A stretch of 64,000 bases of DNA, taken from Micromussa lordhowensis (lineage: Eukaryota; Cnidaria; Anthozoa; Scleractinia; Lobophylliidae). Below the pieces are notes generated by a model that worked only from the letters and a program-made list of their open reading frames with translations, was not told the DNA's origin and ran no database searches. The position numbers and the translations under genes were made by a program. Location of the stretch: positions 18,498,979 through 18,562,978 of the forward strand of contig OZ026608.1 in assembly GCA_964020085.1 (NCBI GenBank). Reading direction: 5' to 3'. Position 1 is the stretch's first letter. Each line of letters starts with the position of its first letter. Below are positions 1-12,800 of the stretch, piece after piece.

Positions 1-642
1 GAAATTTTGGTAAATGATCGTGAACTGATTGTTGACAAATCATGAAACAAAACCGCGGGGACCGTTTAGCGAAGCTGAAATGTTTGCATTTATTAAATTG
101 TTGGTTGGCATTAATAATACAAAGCCCACGGGACAATAGGTTATTGAAGCGGTAATTTTAAAGGCGTTTTAGCATGTAATTGAAAAGAGCAAGGCTAAAA
201 CTGACTCCTTCCTTGTAATTTAGTAGATTTCTTTGTGAGTAGAATTATAATTTGAACCTGATACGCACATTTTTTCTGAACTGTGGAAGTATTTTGCGCA
301 GGTTGCGCGCGAGCAGTGCAATTAATTTTACAAGGGACTCGACAATATGGTAACGCTCTCTAAATAATAATATGGCAACCCTCTCTAAATAAAGTGTATT
401 ATTATTAAGTGTATTAAAGACTCATTTGCCATAAGAAGGATTTGAAGTGGCGCAAGTGACTAATACCCGTGCAAGTGAGTGAATAATCTGAAAGCACGCA
501 CGCATTTAATTAAAAAAGAATGAGTACTTTTCAGTTTTTACCGTCAGCCCTCCGTGCATTTTAAGACGGCGTCAAATTTTGTAATCACATTGCGCATTAT
601 AAACTCGTGGGTGTCTCGGTCTACTGAGAAGAGTAGTATCGT
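1..642. other. 3' flank of the receptor gene, no gene seen
   Basis: AT-rich sequence without a convincing ORF or RNA gene. A short direct repeat ('taaataataatatgg' type) lies near 350-400. No clear polyadenylation signal for the minus-strand gene could be fixed. Confidence 0.4.
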
Positions 643-772
643 GGCCAAAACATTCTCGTCCCCATAGTGCTTTTCGCTTCTCTTAGCCGGCGGGACCAAA
701 ACACGAGAATCGAATCGCCAAGGCCCGCCGCGCTAAGAGAAGCGGAAAGCGCTATGGGGATGAGAATGGGCC
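643..772. mobile_element. palindromic MITE-like element
   Basis: Arms 643-686 and 732-772 are near-perfect inverted copies (for example CCCCATAGTGCTTTTCGCTT against its complement) around a short GC-rich loop. No coding capacity. Confidence 0.65.
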
Positions 773-1183
773 AGAAAAAGATCAAATGACTTGTACAAGT
801 TGTATCTAGCTTAGGAGAGTTTCAATTTAGGGAGAAGCTGCAGTTGTAATGGCCCCCGAAAAGGTTTGATCAGAGTCGCTTTCGCTTGCTTACCGTCCAG
901 ACCTCGCTCTTCTTGTCACAAACTTCCCCACCCCACACCCCTTAGATGTGTCCAAGCTGAAACAATTATTTCCACACTCTCCCCCACAAAGGCCAAGTTT
1001 GTAACACTTATCGCTTCCGAAGATATTTGAATTTCGCGCTCGCTGAATTTGCTACGCGCCGGTGATTCCTAACCTTTGTCTTGCGGACAATAGAAACCCT
1101 TTCCTTCAAACAATAGATGAGGCCATAAAAGGAACAAAAGCTTGATTGTTGCCCAGCCATAATCCTCACCAAATGTTTGATAC

Positions 1184-1490
1184 GCAGTCAGTCAGCCAGT
1201 CAGTCAGCCAGTTAGTAAGTCAGCCAGTCAGCCAGTCAGCCAGTCAGCCAGTCAGCCAGTCAGCCAGTCAGCCGAGTCAGCCGAGTCAGCCGAGTCAGTC
1301 AGTCAGTTAGTCAGCCTGCCGGTTGGTCGGTGGATTGGTCGGACAATCATTCAGGTAAGCCCGTAAGTGAGTGAGTCAGTCGGTCGGTCAGTCCGTCGCT
1401 AGGTCGTTAAGTCGGTCGGCCGTTCGGGTGGTCGGTAGGTAGGTCGTTAATTAGGTCGGTCGGTCAGTCAGTCAGCCAACCAGCGAGTTA
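1184..1490. repeat. (CAGTCAGC)-type minisatellite decaying to (GGTC)n
   Basis: Runs of CAGTCAGC units from 1184 to about 1315, then degenerate GTCGGTCG tracts. It lies about 120 bp beyond the receptor stop codon, so it may be in the 3' UTR. Confidence 0.85.
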
Positions 1491-1607
1491 TCCAGACGGT
1501 CGGAATGGGTTGGACAATTAGTCATTGAAAAAACCGCCAAAACTTTTAAAAGTGAAAAAAGCAGTCAGCTTAACTGGAGCACGTGCCAAATCTTCGCTTA
1601 CTAATAT

Positions 1608-1793
1608 CTACCTAGCTGATAGCCAATTTAACATACCCTGGGTAGCAGGTTCCCTACACAGTCGTTTGTAGCAGACGGATTGATAAAACAGGCCACATAA
1701 CACGGCAAAGAACAACAGCGCGATACTGACGACCAAGGTGTTGAGGAAGTACGGACTACTTGGTTCAAAGAAAACCACAGAAGACGAGTCAAC
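1608..1793 (-). CDS. receptor-channel exon 29: M4 helix, short tail and stop
   Basis: Begins [14 protein letters not shown], then the M4 helix [20 protein letters not shown] and a short basic cytosolic tail ([12 protein letters not shown]) ending in TAG. The third helix after S2 gives the glutamate-receptor topology. Acceptor TTTCAATCCAG, phase 0. Confidence 0.82.
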   Translation of the reverse strand, partial: VDSSSVVFFEPSSPYFLNTLVVSIALLFFAVLCGLFYQSVCYKRLCREPATQGMLNWLSAR

Positions 1794-4700
1794 CTGGATT
1801 GAAAGCAAAGAGGAAGCAGAGAAAAGGAATATTTACACGAGGAACTTAACTGATCTGCTTTTAGGGCGTAACTGGCTTTTAAAATCTAATAAAAGGCTAA
1901 AATCAATGACAACATCGTGGCTAAAATACATAAAAAGAAATGATGTTCTAATTTATCCTTGGCCAATGTTTATAGTCAAAGGCTATTTAAGCATAATATG
2001 TTTACATTTGTTATTCGCAATCTACTCGCAAAAACTGAATTCCATCCATCGTGAACAAAATAATACTAGCTTAATGTAGAAATTAATTTTCGTTAACTCA
2101 TTTCAGTACGTCACTTATATCGCCGAGCTTCTAGGAGTCTATAGCTAAGTTGTAGATCGACTAAGAAGCTTTTTAAAAGCAATGACTGGTTGGTATGTAC
2201 TTTTCTCACAATAAGTGTCTTCGATTGACTATTTCGTAGCCAGTGACAACAGTGTCGAGTAGCATATTCTCGTCACATGCCTACTTGATAATAAGAGATA
2301 CTTGTAAGGAGAAATAAGTTGTTTATCGCTATTACAATGATTGTTTCAAGTCTTACGTCAGTTTGATCCACGACGTCGTTTTGTTGTGTTAAATATTTTG
2401 TCTGAATGTTGTCCGTTAATATCAAATTCTTCATCTCTTTCGCCAATTTTGAGACGCCAGCGCCTTGGAGTAGAACGCCGTGAGTTATTTCTACCTGTAG
2501 AAGTTCCCTGACTTCAAACCAGGAGTTGTTAAACAAATCTTTTCTCTTGACAGGAAGGTACATCTCCAGTAACACTGAGCTTATGTTGCCACTTTGCAAA
2601 GCTCGCACCATCGAGTTTACATCCGGGAACGTAGATCCTGCAGTCAAGTCACTCAATTGTGTAGTTTAAGCACAGTTAATTAGAGGAAATGGTTATGAAT
2701 GAATCAAAGAAGCAAACAACTGAACAGGCCAAGAGTTATGTTGGAAGCTCCTTAAACCTGCCCATCTTTTGCTTTATGCTCATAGACTATACATGAATTA
2801 CATAATCGCAATGCTTCTATTGGTTAGTTGTTTGAGCACACATAACCACCTTTTGTATTTTGCCAGGTTTTAAAACAAAGAACTTTGCCAGTTTTCATAA
2901 CCATTCCCTAATATGTCAAACACGAAAGACTGTGTTTGACCACATTTCACCTAACACCGTGAAGGGAGTTGAAAATACGACGCATAGAGGAGTATTTTTG
3001 ACGAACTTCGAGCTGTTTGGAAATGTGGCCAAGCACTGCCTTGAGAGTTTGATATATCTTCTCAATCGAAACTAAAACTAAGATGAGATCATAAAAAAAT
3101 CTATGCTAAGTAAGACACTGTCACGGTCATGATTTCAATACGTGATTAAAGAGTTTGAGGATGTGGCTGACAACTGCTTTTAACATTTTTTTCAGCACTT
3201 AGCCTTTGATAGATCAGTAGTGCAATAATTTTTTGGTTGATGCAGGAATAATGACATAAAAAGTGGCTAAACATTGGACAATGCTCAATCATTGTCCACC
3301 AGTAATTGGGCATTTGTTTAGTACCATTTTTTATGCCATCAACTTAAAATGAGTGAGTGGTACATTGATAAATGTGAGAATCCAAAGAGTTGAAAATTCG
3401 CTACTCACCGATATCTATCTTGTTTCGGAAATTCTTCACCACCATCTGGTGTTCGGAAGAGTTCGTAACTACTGCAATCTGTAATGAAAGGAAAAAAAAC
3501 ATATCAGTACAATCAATGCTCTCCTTCGTTCGTTTCCGATATGGAAGTAATATACGGAATCGAGTGTCTTCGTCAATTTTAGGAATTTACTGTTCTAACT
3601 TTGTGACAACATGTGGAGATTTTGACAAGTGTTTGTTTGCTATTTTGGTGGTTGAAAGTTCAGTTGAAATTCATTTTATTTACGTTTGCTGTAGAGTGTT
3701 GACATGAGAGTTAATACCTTGCCGTCGATAGGGTTTGTGGCGCTCCCTCCGTATAAATCCATTGAAACGACTGTGACGGTGAGTACCGATGTCAATGAGC
3801 CAATGAAGAGCGAGAAAATCACGAGTCCAATTAGAAACCATACCATCGCAAACACCTTTGCTGGTATGGACTGGGGACAACGGTCACCATATCTATTCAA
3901 AAAATAGGAAAACACTCAATCCCAGTCCCTCATACTGAACAAGAGAAGAGGCAAATGCCAGGTTGCTATCCGCTGATATTTGGCGAGGGACGAACCCCTA
4001 AGCCAGCTATCCAGGTCAATAGACATCGAACTCGAGCAGTCCAATTCTCCTTAGGAAAAAAATGGCGGCTGCACATTTTGCCACGATACCATGCGAGCTC
4101 GAGCCTTACACAACCCGTCAAGTACAAGAAAAGCGATATTTTTGCTATAGGGTCTGTCCCTGTGATATCGACATTGTAAATGCTAAGTTCGAAAGTTAAG
4201 AACTTTTCTGTATGTTTTTTTTTTATGAGCGTTGAAGGTTTCTGTGAGTTACGAGCTATGGGTTAATGTATCAGTCGCCATCTTTTTTCTTACGGAGGAT
4301 TGCCAATACGCCATTACCGAATTACCTCTAGCCTCGTTCTCAAAGCGAGTCTCGGTGCCCATCCTTTGATATGAAAATGAGATTTCATTCACATGCAAAT
4401 TAAACTCATTTTCATTTGAATGGTTGTGCACTAGACTTCATTTTGATAGATAAGGTAACTCGGAAATGGGCTTATACGATAGGAACGTTTGTGATCTTCC
4501 ACATTACTCGTTCACTTCGGAAATAAAGACTTGCTTGTTAACGTGAGGAGCTAGCTTGGGGTCAGTCATATTTGAACTCACCCGACTGTTGAAAAGGTAA
4601 TGACTGACCACCAGAAACCCTCACCAGCTCCTTTGAAAAACGTTCGAGGGAACTGTTCTTGATTGGAACTGGAGTCCTGCAAAGGAAAATAAACTGCATA

Positions 4701-6766
4701 TAAAAGTCATGAAATACAATCACATTGGGTTTGACCGCTAACATATAATACTTTCAGAAGTGTTTTGTACCGCCCGCACACGCACCACGACAACTTTTTC
4801 CTTTGTTTTTTGAACTTCATGTCTGTGGATCAAACCCTAGTGAGTGACCATTCAAATTAAAGCCATCGAGCAGTGCTTCCATATGGCACTATTTATTATT
4901 CTCTACGAGGTATTGCTACCGGTTGCGTATGTAGTGGATAAAACGCAAGCTAGCGTAGAAATACGTTCATGAGATAATGCTTGTTTTGAGCTTTAGGGTC
5001 GCTGTGAATGAAACGTTTATATGCAAACCACAGCAGCTCACCAAAATCCATATGATAATTCCCGCCAAAAGAGCCGTTAGCATTGCCAAAAGAAAAACAG
5101 GCCAAGAATGAAAAATGGAGTTTGCCATGACTTTTGTCAACAGACCTCTGTCAGTGCCTTTCTTTCCAATTACTAAAATACCAGGGACCTTTATAACCGG
5201 GATGAACTTGCTGTATTCTGTGTCGCCGAATGCCTGGGTCTTGGTAACGGGGAAAGATATCTTCTCTTCCACGCCGCTGTCAGTGGAGACTAACTTGGTG
5301 TCGTTATGTTCTTCACAAGCACCACACGTTGCAGTTAGCAGGTCAGTAATGACGCTGGCGAGGGAGGTGAATCCTGATGAATCTAAGGGGCTTTGCACTA
5401 AGGAGACACTTAAGTGCTCCGTACATCGACAAGTTTCTGAGGAGAGACGGCAAATATTGCTGTTCGTCATAAGACAAGAAAGCAAGTAAAGTCAAAAAGA
5501 AAATAATATATTAACTCAAGACAAAGGCTTTATAGACAGCAAGAAAATGGCTGTGGTAACTAGGAGCTGCAGGGTGTGATCGTGAGATATATGTAAGATT
5601 TTATGTAGTTACGCCAAAATGTACATCATTTTCTCATAATTCACTCCATTTTTTCTCGTAGTACTCGTACTTGCAAATGCAGTGATTTCTCCCTAAAGGA
5701 AAAAGAAGACGACATTTTACTAAAATACCTTTCAAACCTAGCACAGCCCATTAGACCAAAAAAATAGCAATATTTAGGCAATATTAGTCCCCTTACTAAC
5801 AACATCGGCTCATGCAATAGGTTTGAAGTTTTCTTTACGTTTTTAGAGCGGTTTTCAATTGAGTGTCGCAAAACCACAACAAATGAAATCACTCTAGCCT
5901 ATCATAAGGGACACATAGAATGCAGTGAACCAATCAAAACCCGAAGTGATTATATGTAACTGACGACAAGTACGATTGAGTCGCGGCTGGTTCTGTTTGT
6001 ATTTCTCATTGGGTGAAAAAGTGGCGCGAGTTTTTTAAGCCCTGAAGCCTCTCGTTCAAAGCGAGGCCTGGTGCACAACCATTCATATGAAAATGAGTTT
6101 AATTTGCATGTGAATGAAATCTCATTTTCATATGAAAGGATGGGCACCTAGACTCGCTTTGAGAAAGAGGCTTAAGGTAATTCGAAAATGGCCTATTACT
6201 TTTCGAAACTCAAATGAAAACCCCTCTATAAACGTACCGTATCGTAGACTACGAACGTATTACGTTATTATTGACATAAAGTGTGTAAAAGTGTTCGAAA
6301 GAAAACGTTGTTAAGGTTTTTGTGCGTTACGAATTATGTGCAAATGTGCCAGTCACCATCTTTTTGCCTGCAGAAGATTCTCCATGCCATACGGAATGCA
6401 GCAGTTTGCCATGATGCCCATGACTGATTAGCAAGTTTTGTTATCTGTCATCGGCACGTAACAGATATCGTACTTGCCGAGATTTGTTGACATCTTGCAA
6501 AGCGCTGCATAATCTTATGCATAGTTAACAATTAGACCCTTCGCCCTCAAGGGCTACGGGTCAATAGCCCATGAGGCGAAGCTGAACGGGCTATTGACCC
6601 GTGGTCCTTGAGGGCGAAGGGGCGAAGGGTCCCAACTAGTCGGACAGAAATGGCAATAAGAAAGTTAGTAAATGTAAGTTGAAGAAATATTTATTTGGGA
6701 CTAAAACGAAAGAAAGCGTCACGCTCGATGGCGCTCGAGGACTATTGCTAATAGTCCTCGAGTAGC

Positions 6767-6804
<38 letters not shown>

Positions 6805-9800
6805 GTTGGGTGATACTAATCTTATTTAGCTGACTTAAGCCAACTCAGCCAACCACGTACTTTGTTTGTTTTGCTCTTCAGTGGAACAAACCTGTGCCCA
6901 AAGCTTAGTCTTAAGAGGTCTGGTTTTCAAAATATGACTGGTACTGAAACCTTCCTTAACAACAAATTCATGACCAGTTGGTAGTTAAGAAGGACCCCCT
7001 TAAATTGTCAGGATATATAATTATGAGTTATTATTATTGATTGATTTTGAAGTTTATCTGTACATAAAATATACCTCCATATATTGGGTCGCTGAAGTTT
7101 CCTATTCCGTCGGATGTTGTAACTGCCACTTGAATCTTGTACATGGTGTAAGTTGTAAGATTGGTGAGAAGTACTTCATTTACGCTAGCACAGACAATCA
7201 CAGTATAATTTGGCTGAGCAAGAAGGTCCACAATTAGTTCACCTCCGACACGAATGGCTTGATACTTGATGTAAAAACCATCCAAATCTCCCTTCAATTC
7301 TTCTCTCGTCCCATGTTCCCACGTGACCTTGATTTTTGTTAAACTCATTGCCGTTGTAGCAGCTGTTTTCGGTGAACTGGTGTCGAGCGCTGACGGAAAA
7401 AAGAAAAGGTTTGTCCTAGCGTGACATTTTAACCACGAGAGGGAATAAGTACCGTTCCGATATTTTATTGAGCCCACGATATCAAAAATTATAGCCGACT
7501 GCTTAGTAACTTGACGTAATTTTGTCTTTTTAGCGGTAACGGCCTAAAACGACTGCGTTCAGGATTTGTCTAATCGGTGACAAATACGAGAAACCATCAT
7601 TTTTAGTGTCAACCCTTTTGTGAGAGCATCAATTGCCATGTTTCTGCTCTGATAAAGCACTATCGATTTCAAAATGTTATTTTCCTGGGTAAGAGCGAGT
7701 CATTTACGCCCCCTCTGGAAGGGGTGGGGGGGGGGGGGTAGGCATGAATTAAAGTTAGTCAAGTTTTCCTTTAATTAAATTCTAGTTGACGTTAACAAGT
7801 CTTTTAAGATATTAATGTAATAACCAAAAATACTGAGTCGCCAAAGTGGTAATTGCTACCCAGCTATAGTGGAACAAAGACAAAACCTTCACCTACCGAA
7901 ATCAATTTGTGTGCAATTCGTCATCGGCCCTAACCCGACTTTAGTTACAGCTACCATTCGGATACACGTGTCCCTTGAAATATTTACATCGCTAAGCTTG
8001 AGTGACGAGAAACACGGAGCAACAAACAAGATGGTCTCAGATCCATTCAGGATCATTCCGTATCCTAAGAGCTCGCCATTTACGTGACGTTTGGGGACTG
8101 GGTCCCAGGATAAAATAACCGTTCTGTAGTCAGATCTGAAGGCAGATAGGTTGGTAGGAACTGCTGATGGTACTGTAGGTCAAACCATTAAACAAAAGCG
8201 AAATACATCGATTAAATTTTGGTCCTTAGGATAGTCAGTGTGGGAATAGCCATTTGTTTAATTTGCTTATTGATGGCACATTGATGGTTTCATTTATTCC
8301 TGACACGGTTAGAAATAAAGTGCATATAACATCAGTTACGCGCTATTCTCACAGTGTAACTCAGTAGACATACATGTAACCGAAAGTTGTGAGTTCGAAT
8401 TCCACCTGTCCCATTGAATTTCTTCTCAGTGGTCAGGTTTTATGGTGAACAGTTCAGTTATCTATAGGCCATTCCGAAATTACGCAGGGAACTGGGGCGA
8501 GTTTCAAATTTCAACTAATCGATAAACTGACACCACCACATGAAAGATCGCATTGAGAGTAGTCATTTGACCAAGTTTGATGCTTTTAGGGTGAACAGAG
8601 ACCAAGTTATAGACCTTGAAACATGGTTCAAAATCCATACAAATGTCTCTAATGTTGAGACAAGACCATCATATCAACTCCGAAAATTTTTTATATGATT
8701 TCTGTGATACTCTTAAAATCGGCAAACATACGTGATTTTCATCTCAGCTTCTTTCAAATGGTAGTTGAATGACGGGATTTTTCAGTTGTCACAAAACTGA
8801 TAAAAAAATTAATAGTTTATTTAACAAATAAAGAAGCCTAAGCCGTGTATTACACTGTGATAAAACACGACGGGCATTTGAGAACACGAGGGAAATGTAG
8901 AAAACACGAGCCGCAGGCGAGTGTTTTCTACATTTATCGAGTGTTCTCAAATGATCGGAGTGTTTTATCACAGTGTAATACACAGCTTAGGCTTCTTCAT
9001 TTGCTTTAAAATATAGATTTTACGCGCGCAAAACAATAAAACACGCATTTTCTATGTTTTATACTCTGATAAAACATAGGTTTTTGACCAATCAGAGCGC
9101 GCGCAGGGTCCTATCTATATTTTAATTGGTTTTGGGGGACGCTGTCTCAACATTAAAGACATTTGTATGGATTTTGAACCATGTTTCAAGGTCCATAACT
9201 TAGTCCCTGTTCACCCTAAAAACATCAAACCTGGTCAAATAACTTCTTTCAACGCGATCTTTCATGTGGTCGTGTCAGTTTATCGATCTGTTAAAATTTG
9301 AAACTAGCCCCAGTTCCCTCCGCAATTTCGGAATGGCCTATTAATCTTTTGAGAGAGCTTTTACGGCTAACGGTTACTTTTTTGACCTTGCGACTTTGAC
9401 TTTCGTGGCTAAAATTGTTTACGGTTAAAAGTTTCCAATATTTATGCCTAGTGACTAAATGTCTGGCCCGTTTTACGGCTAACGGTTAACTCACTTAGAA
9501 CCTCTTTTCAAACTTCCCGAAATAGTGTATGCGCATACTAAATTCTTTTGTAAGTAATCAAGGCAAGTTCTAGTGCGATCATCAAGCTACAACAAGGCTG
9601 GTGAGGACAGTTTAAGAATCTCTACAGTTTTGTTCTTTAACAGCTTAAAGTTACGTAAAATCGTCCAAAGTCACCATGTTTTCACTGCCGGTTTTCTTAA
9701 AATCTCTGCCCAAAATTATATTACAGCGATTATATGTTCTAGAGTAGGTTAAAGTCATCCTTTACTCAACGGCAAGAAAAATTTAAAATTGCATACCTCC

Positions 9801-12800
9801 TTCAGCAGTTGAGGCCACGATACAGTCACTCAGCGTTCCATCGCCTTCCCGTGTAAACGCTAACACTTGGATGCAGTAATAAGTGTAAACCAACAGACCA
9901 TCAATCTCGACTGATAAGGTCACGGACGAAACGTTTATATGGAGCTTTGCTACAGAGTTAGCCTGGTCCACATAAAACACTTTATAACCAGTGATCACAC
10001 CATTCTCGAAACCGAGCGGAACTGGGTTCCAACTTACTGAAAGTGACGTCGAGTTTGTTGTGCGTACTGTGATGTTCACGGGAGACGAACTGGGAACTGG
10101 TAAGAGATAATTAAAATATCAGCGCAACTAATAACAGAAGGCTCATTGCACAACTTCAGTCAGTTGGAAGGCTTTGATCACCTTTGATTCACATAAGAGC
10201 TCGCGAGTATGAGCTTTTCGTGTAGGTTAGCGCTTTGCCAGCCATCGATGGTATCAGCACCTTAACAGCATGCAAAAGATATCATAAACTTTCTCAAAAG
10301 TCTGTGTTTTGTTTCTGGCAACTTCGTCAAGTTCCTAGAAGAGAAGACTAATATTCCACGCTAAGAAGTCGACTAATTGTAGCAAGTCTAAAAGAATGAT
10401 GGATGATGACAAAGGCACATCAGTTTTAAGAGCAACTTTGTACGAATTTGTTTGAATTCAAATGTTTTCACGGTTTCACCTTTGATCGGGAAAGCTTTGT
10501 CTTGTCATAGTTAATCGGGGGGGGGGGGGGGGGGATGCTTTCGAAGCCCGAAAAATTTCTTTGTTGTACGTTTTTGTCCTAGTTTTTGGTCTTGAACGCG
10601 CACAAAACGCAAATGTTGTTTACTTCAGACAGAGGAACTATTCAATAGAAACGTTTCGGTATGTAATTCACGTATAGCGTGTGAGCGCAAAACAAACGAT
10701 TGTGCATGGTTGTGTACTTTAAATATAATTCTTGTCATCTTTGTTTGCTCCTTTGAAGTTTGTTAGGCCCAAAACCATTCCCCCTCTATCAACTATGTTC
10801 CAATGAAACAAAAATGTTTGTAAAGGCGGTGGTTAGTTCACCTCACCCGCTGAAACACTAAGGCCCCGTACATGTTTTTGGTCCACACTACCCGGGAGAA
10901 ATTTAAAAACGCAACAATGCAATCACGGGTCATTTTGGATTTGTGTTTGAACTCGGTCAGCAAATTCAAATGATTATCGGACGCCATCGTTTTCGAAAAG
11001 CTCCCTTTTCAAAACGTCACGAAAACACGAAAACGAAAAGCCGGCGTTTGAACAGACGTGGCGGATTGGTGAGGCAGGGCTGACTGTAAAAATAAAGTTG
11101 CGTTTTCGAATTTCTCCTGCGATGTGTGGGCGCTGCCTAATAGAAAGGTAAACATCTTTATTAATAAGTAGTTTCTTCGAAATCGATTTTGAAATAAAAA
11201 CTAACGCTAAAAAGTCACGACGTTTCGACCTCTCCGAGGTCATTTTCAAGTGAATAACACCACCACGCACTGTTGACTCACAAGAGGCGGCTTGTCTTCC
11301 CTGACCTTAATTTCATCCTTGATCTTTCTGCTTGTGTAAACTGGGCTAATATCCACGTTGATCTTCCGACTGAGGTCAGCCAGCTGTTTACGTACTACGT
11401 TTGCAGATTTCTGGTCCTTGTAGGGCAACACAATGCGTGGTGTATTCATTTCAGTGTGGCCTGTGTGCTATGTCGGCTACACGTGCCGACACTTACACCA
11501 ACGAATTGAGGAACACAAAGGATCAGCAATCGGAAACCACTTCAGAGAGCAACACGATATGAAGCCAGAAGACATCGCACAGAGATTTCGAATCTTAAGA
11601 AAGTGTCAGAACAAATTTGACTCTCTTATTTTTGAAATGTTTTTTATCAAAGAACTGAAACCAACACTAAACAAACAGTGCGATTCGGTTCGCGCCAAAC
11701 TATTTGTTTAGAGCAATTAATTCGTGCTGCAATTATTTTATTCTTTTCCATTGTATATATTTTTAACACTTTTTTACTTATTGTATCATTTTTTAGTGCT
11801 CGCCACATTTTTATCGATTTTAAGTTGTTTTAACATATTTATGCTAATTTAGGGAAAAAGAGATGACTTTTTAGCGTTAGTTTTTATTTCAAAAACATCT
11901 TTATTGCTGAACAAAATTATTTTTTGTTCATTATGCATTGCACTTACCACCTTCAGCAGTCGAAGTGATCAAGCAGTCACTCACATTTCCATCGCCCTGT
12001 CTGGTGAACGCCAAGACTTGAATGCAATAATTGGAAAAAGGCATCAAGCCCGTCACTTCATAAACGAAGATGTTGGCTAGTAAGGTAGAGTTGAGCTTTG
12101 GTCGAGTTTCGCGTTCGTCGACGTATAGTACTCTGTAACCAATGATTACTCCATTCTCATGACCTGGAGGGACTGGATTCCAACTTACTGTGATCGAGGA
12201 GGAACTGGCAGCTTGTGCTGTAACATTTGCTGGTGGCTCGTCGGGGACTGGGGCGAAATTAAAATAAAGCAAGGGAAGTTTATTATGACGTTATTATGGA
12301 CATAGATATCAACTCATTGTAAAGGTCATGCTTCGCATTTCGAATCTCACACCTCACTCTATCCATAGTTAATGGATAGAGTGCTATGCTCTATCAAACT
12401 TCCTCGATTGACGTAACTTTCATGTTCCCACTTTGAGAGCACCACTGCTGTAGCAAAATCCAACAGTACTGTTTCAAGATCCTCTTAGAAGTGCGCATGG
12501 CCGATAGTTAATTTAAAAAAATCGTTCACAAACTCCAAGTCTGAATGTTACTCAGCCGAAACAAGAATCATATGACCGAGATCGAGTTCCTCTGCATCAG
12601 ACCATTAAAGGGGGGGGGGGGGGGGAAGGTGGGAGAGTTAATATGAATTTAAGTGAAATTTTAGGACGTTTAAAGAGGGATTAAAAGGAAAAAGGCAGTT
12701 TTGGAACACCACCAGACAGTTGATCGCCCCCGAAAGGGCACCCTAGGTTGGTGGACAACTGTTTGGTGTACGTCTACCCATTTTTAACTTCAAATTCTAA

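Noticed and set aside
6114..6314. A 66-codon ORF beginning in the 6046-6172 palindrome
   Set aside because: It is a by-product of a palindromic MITE.
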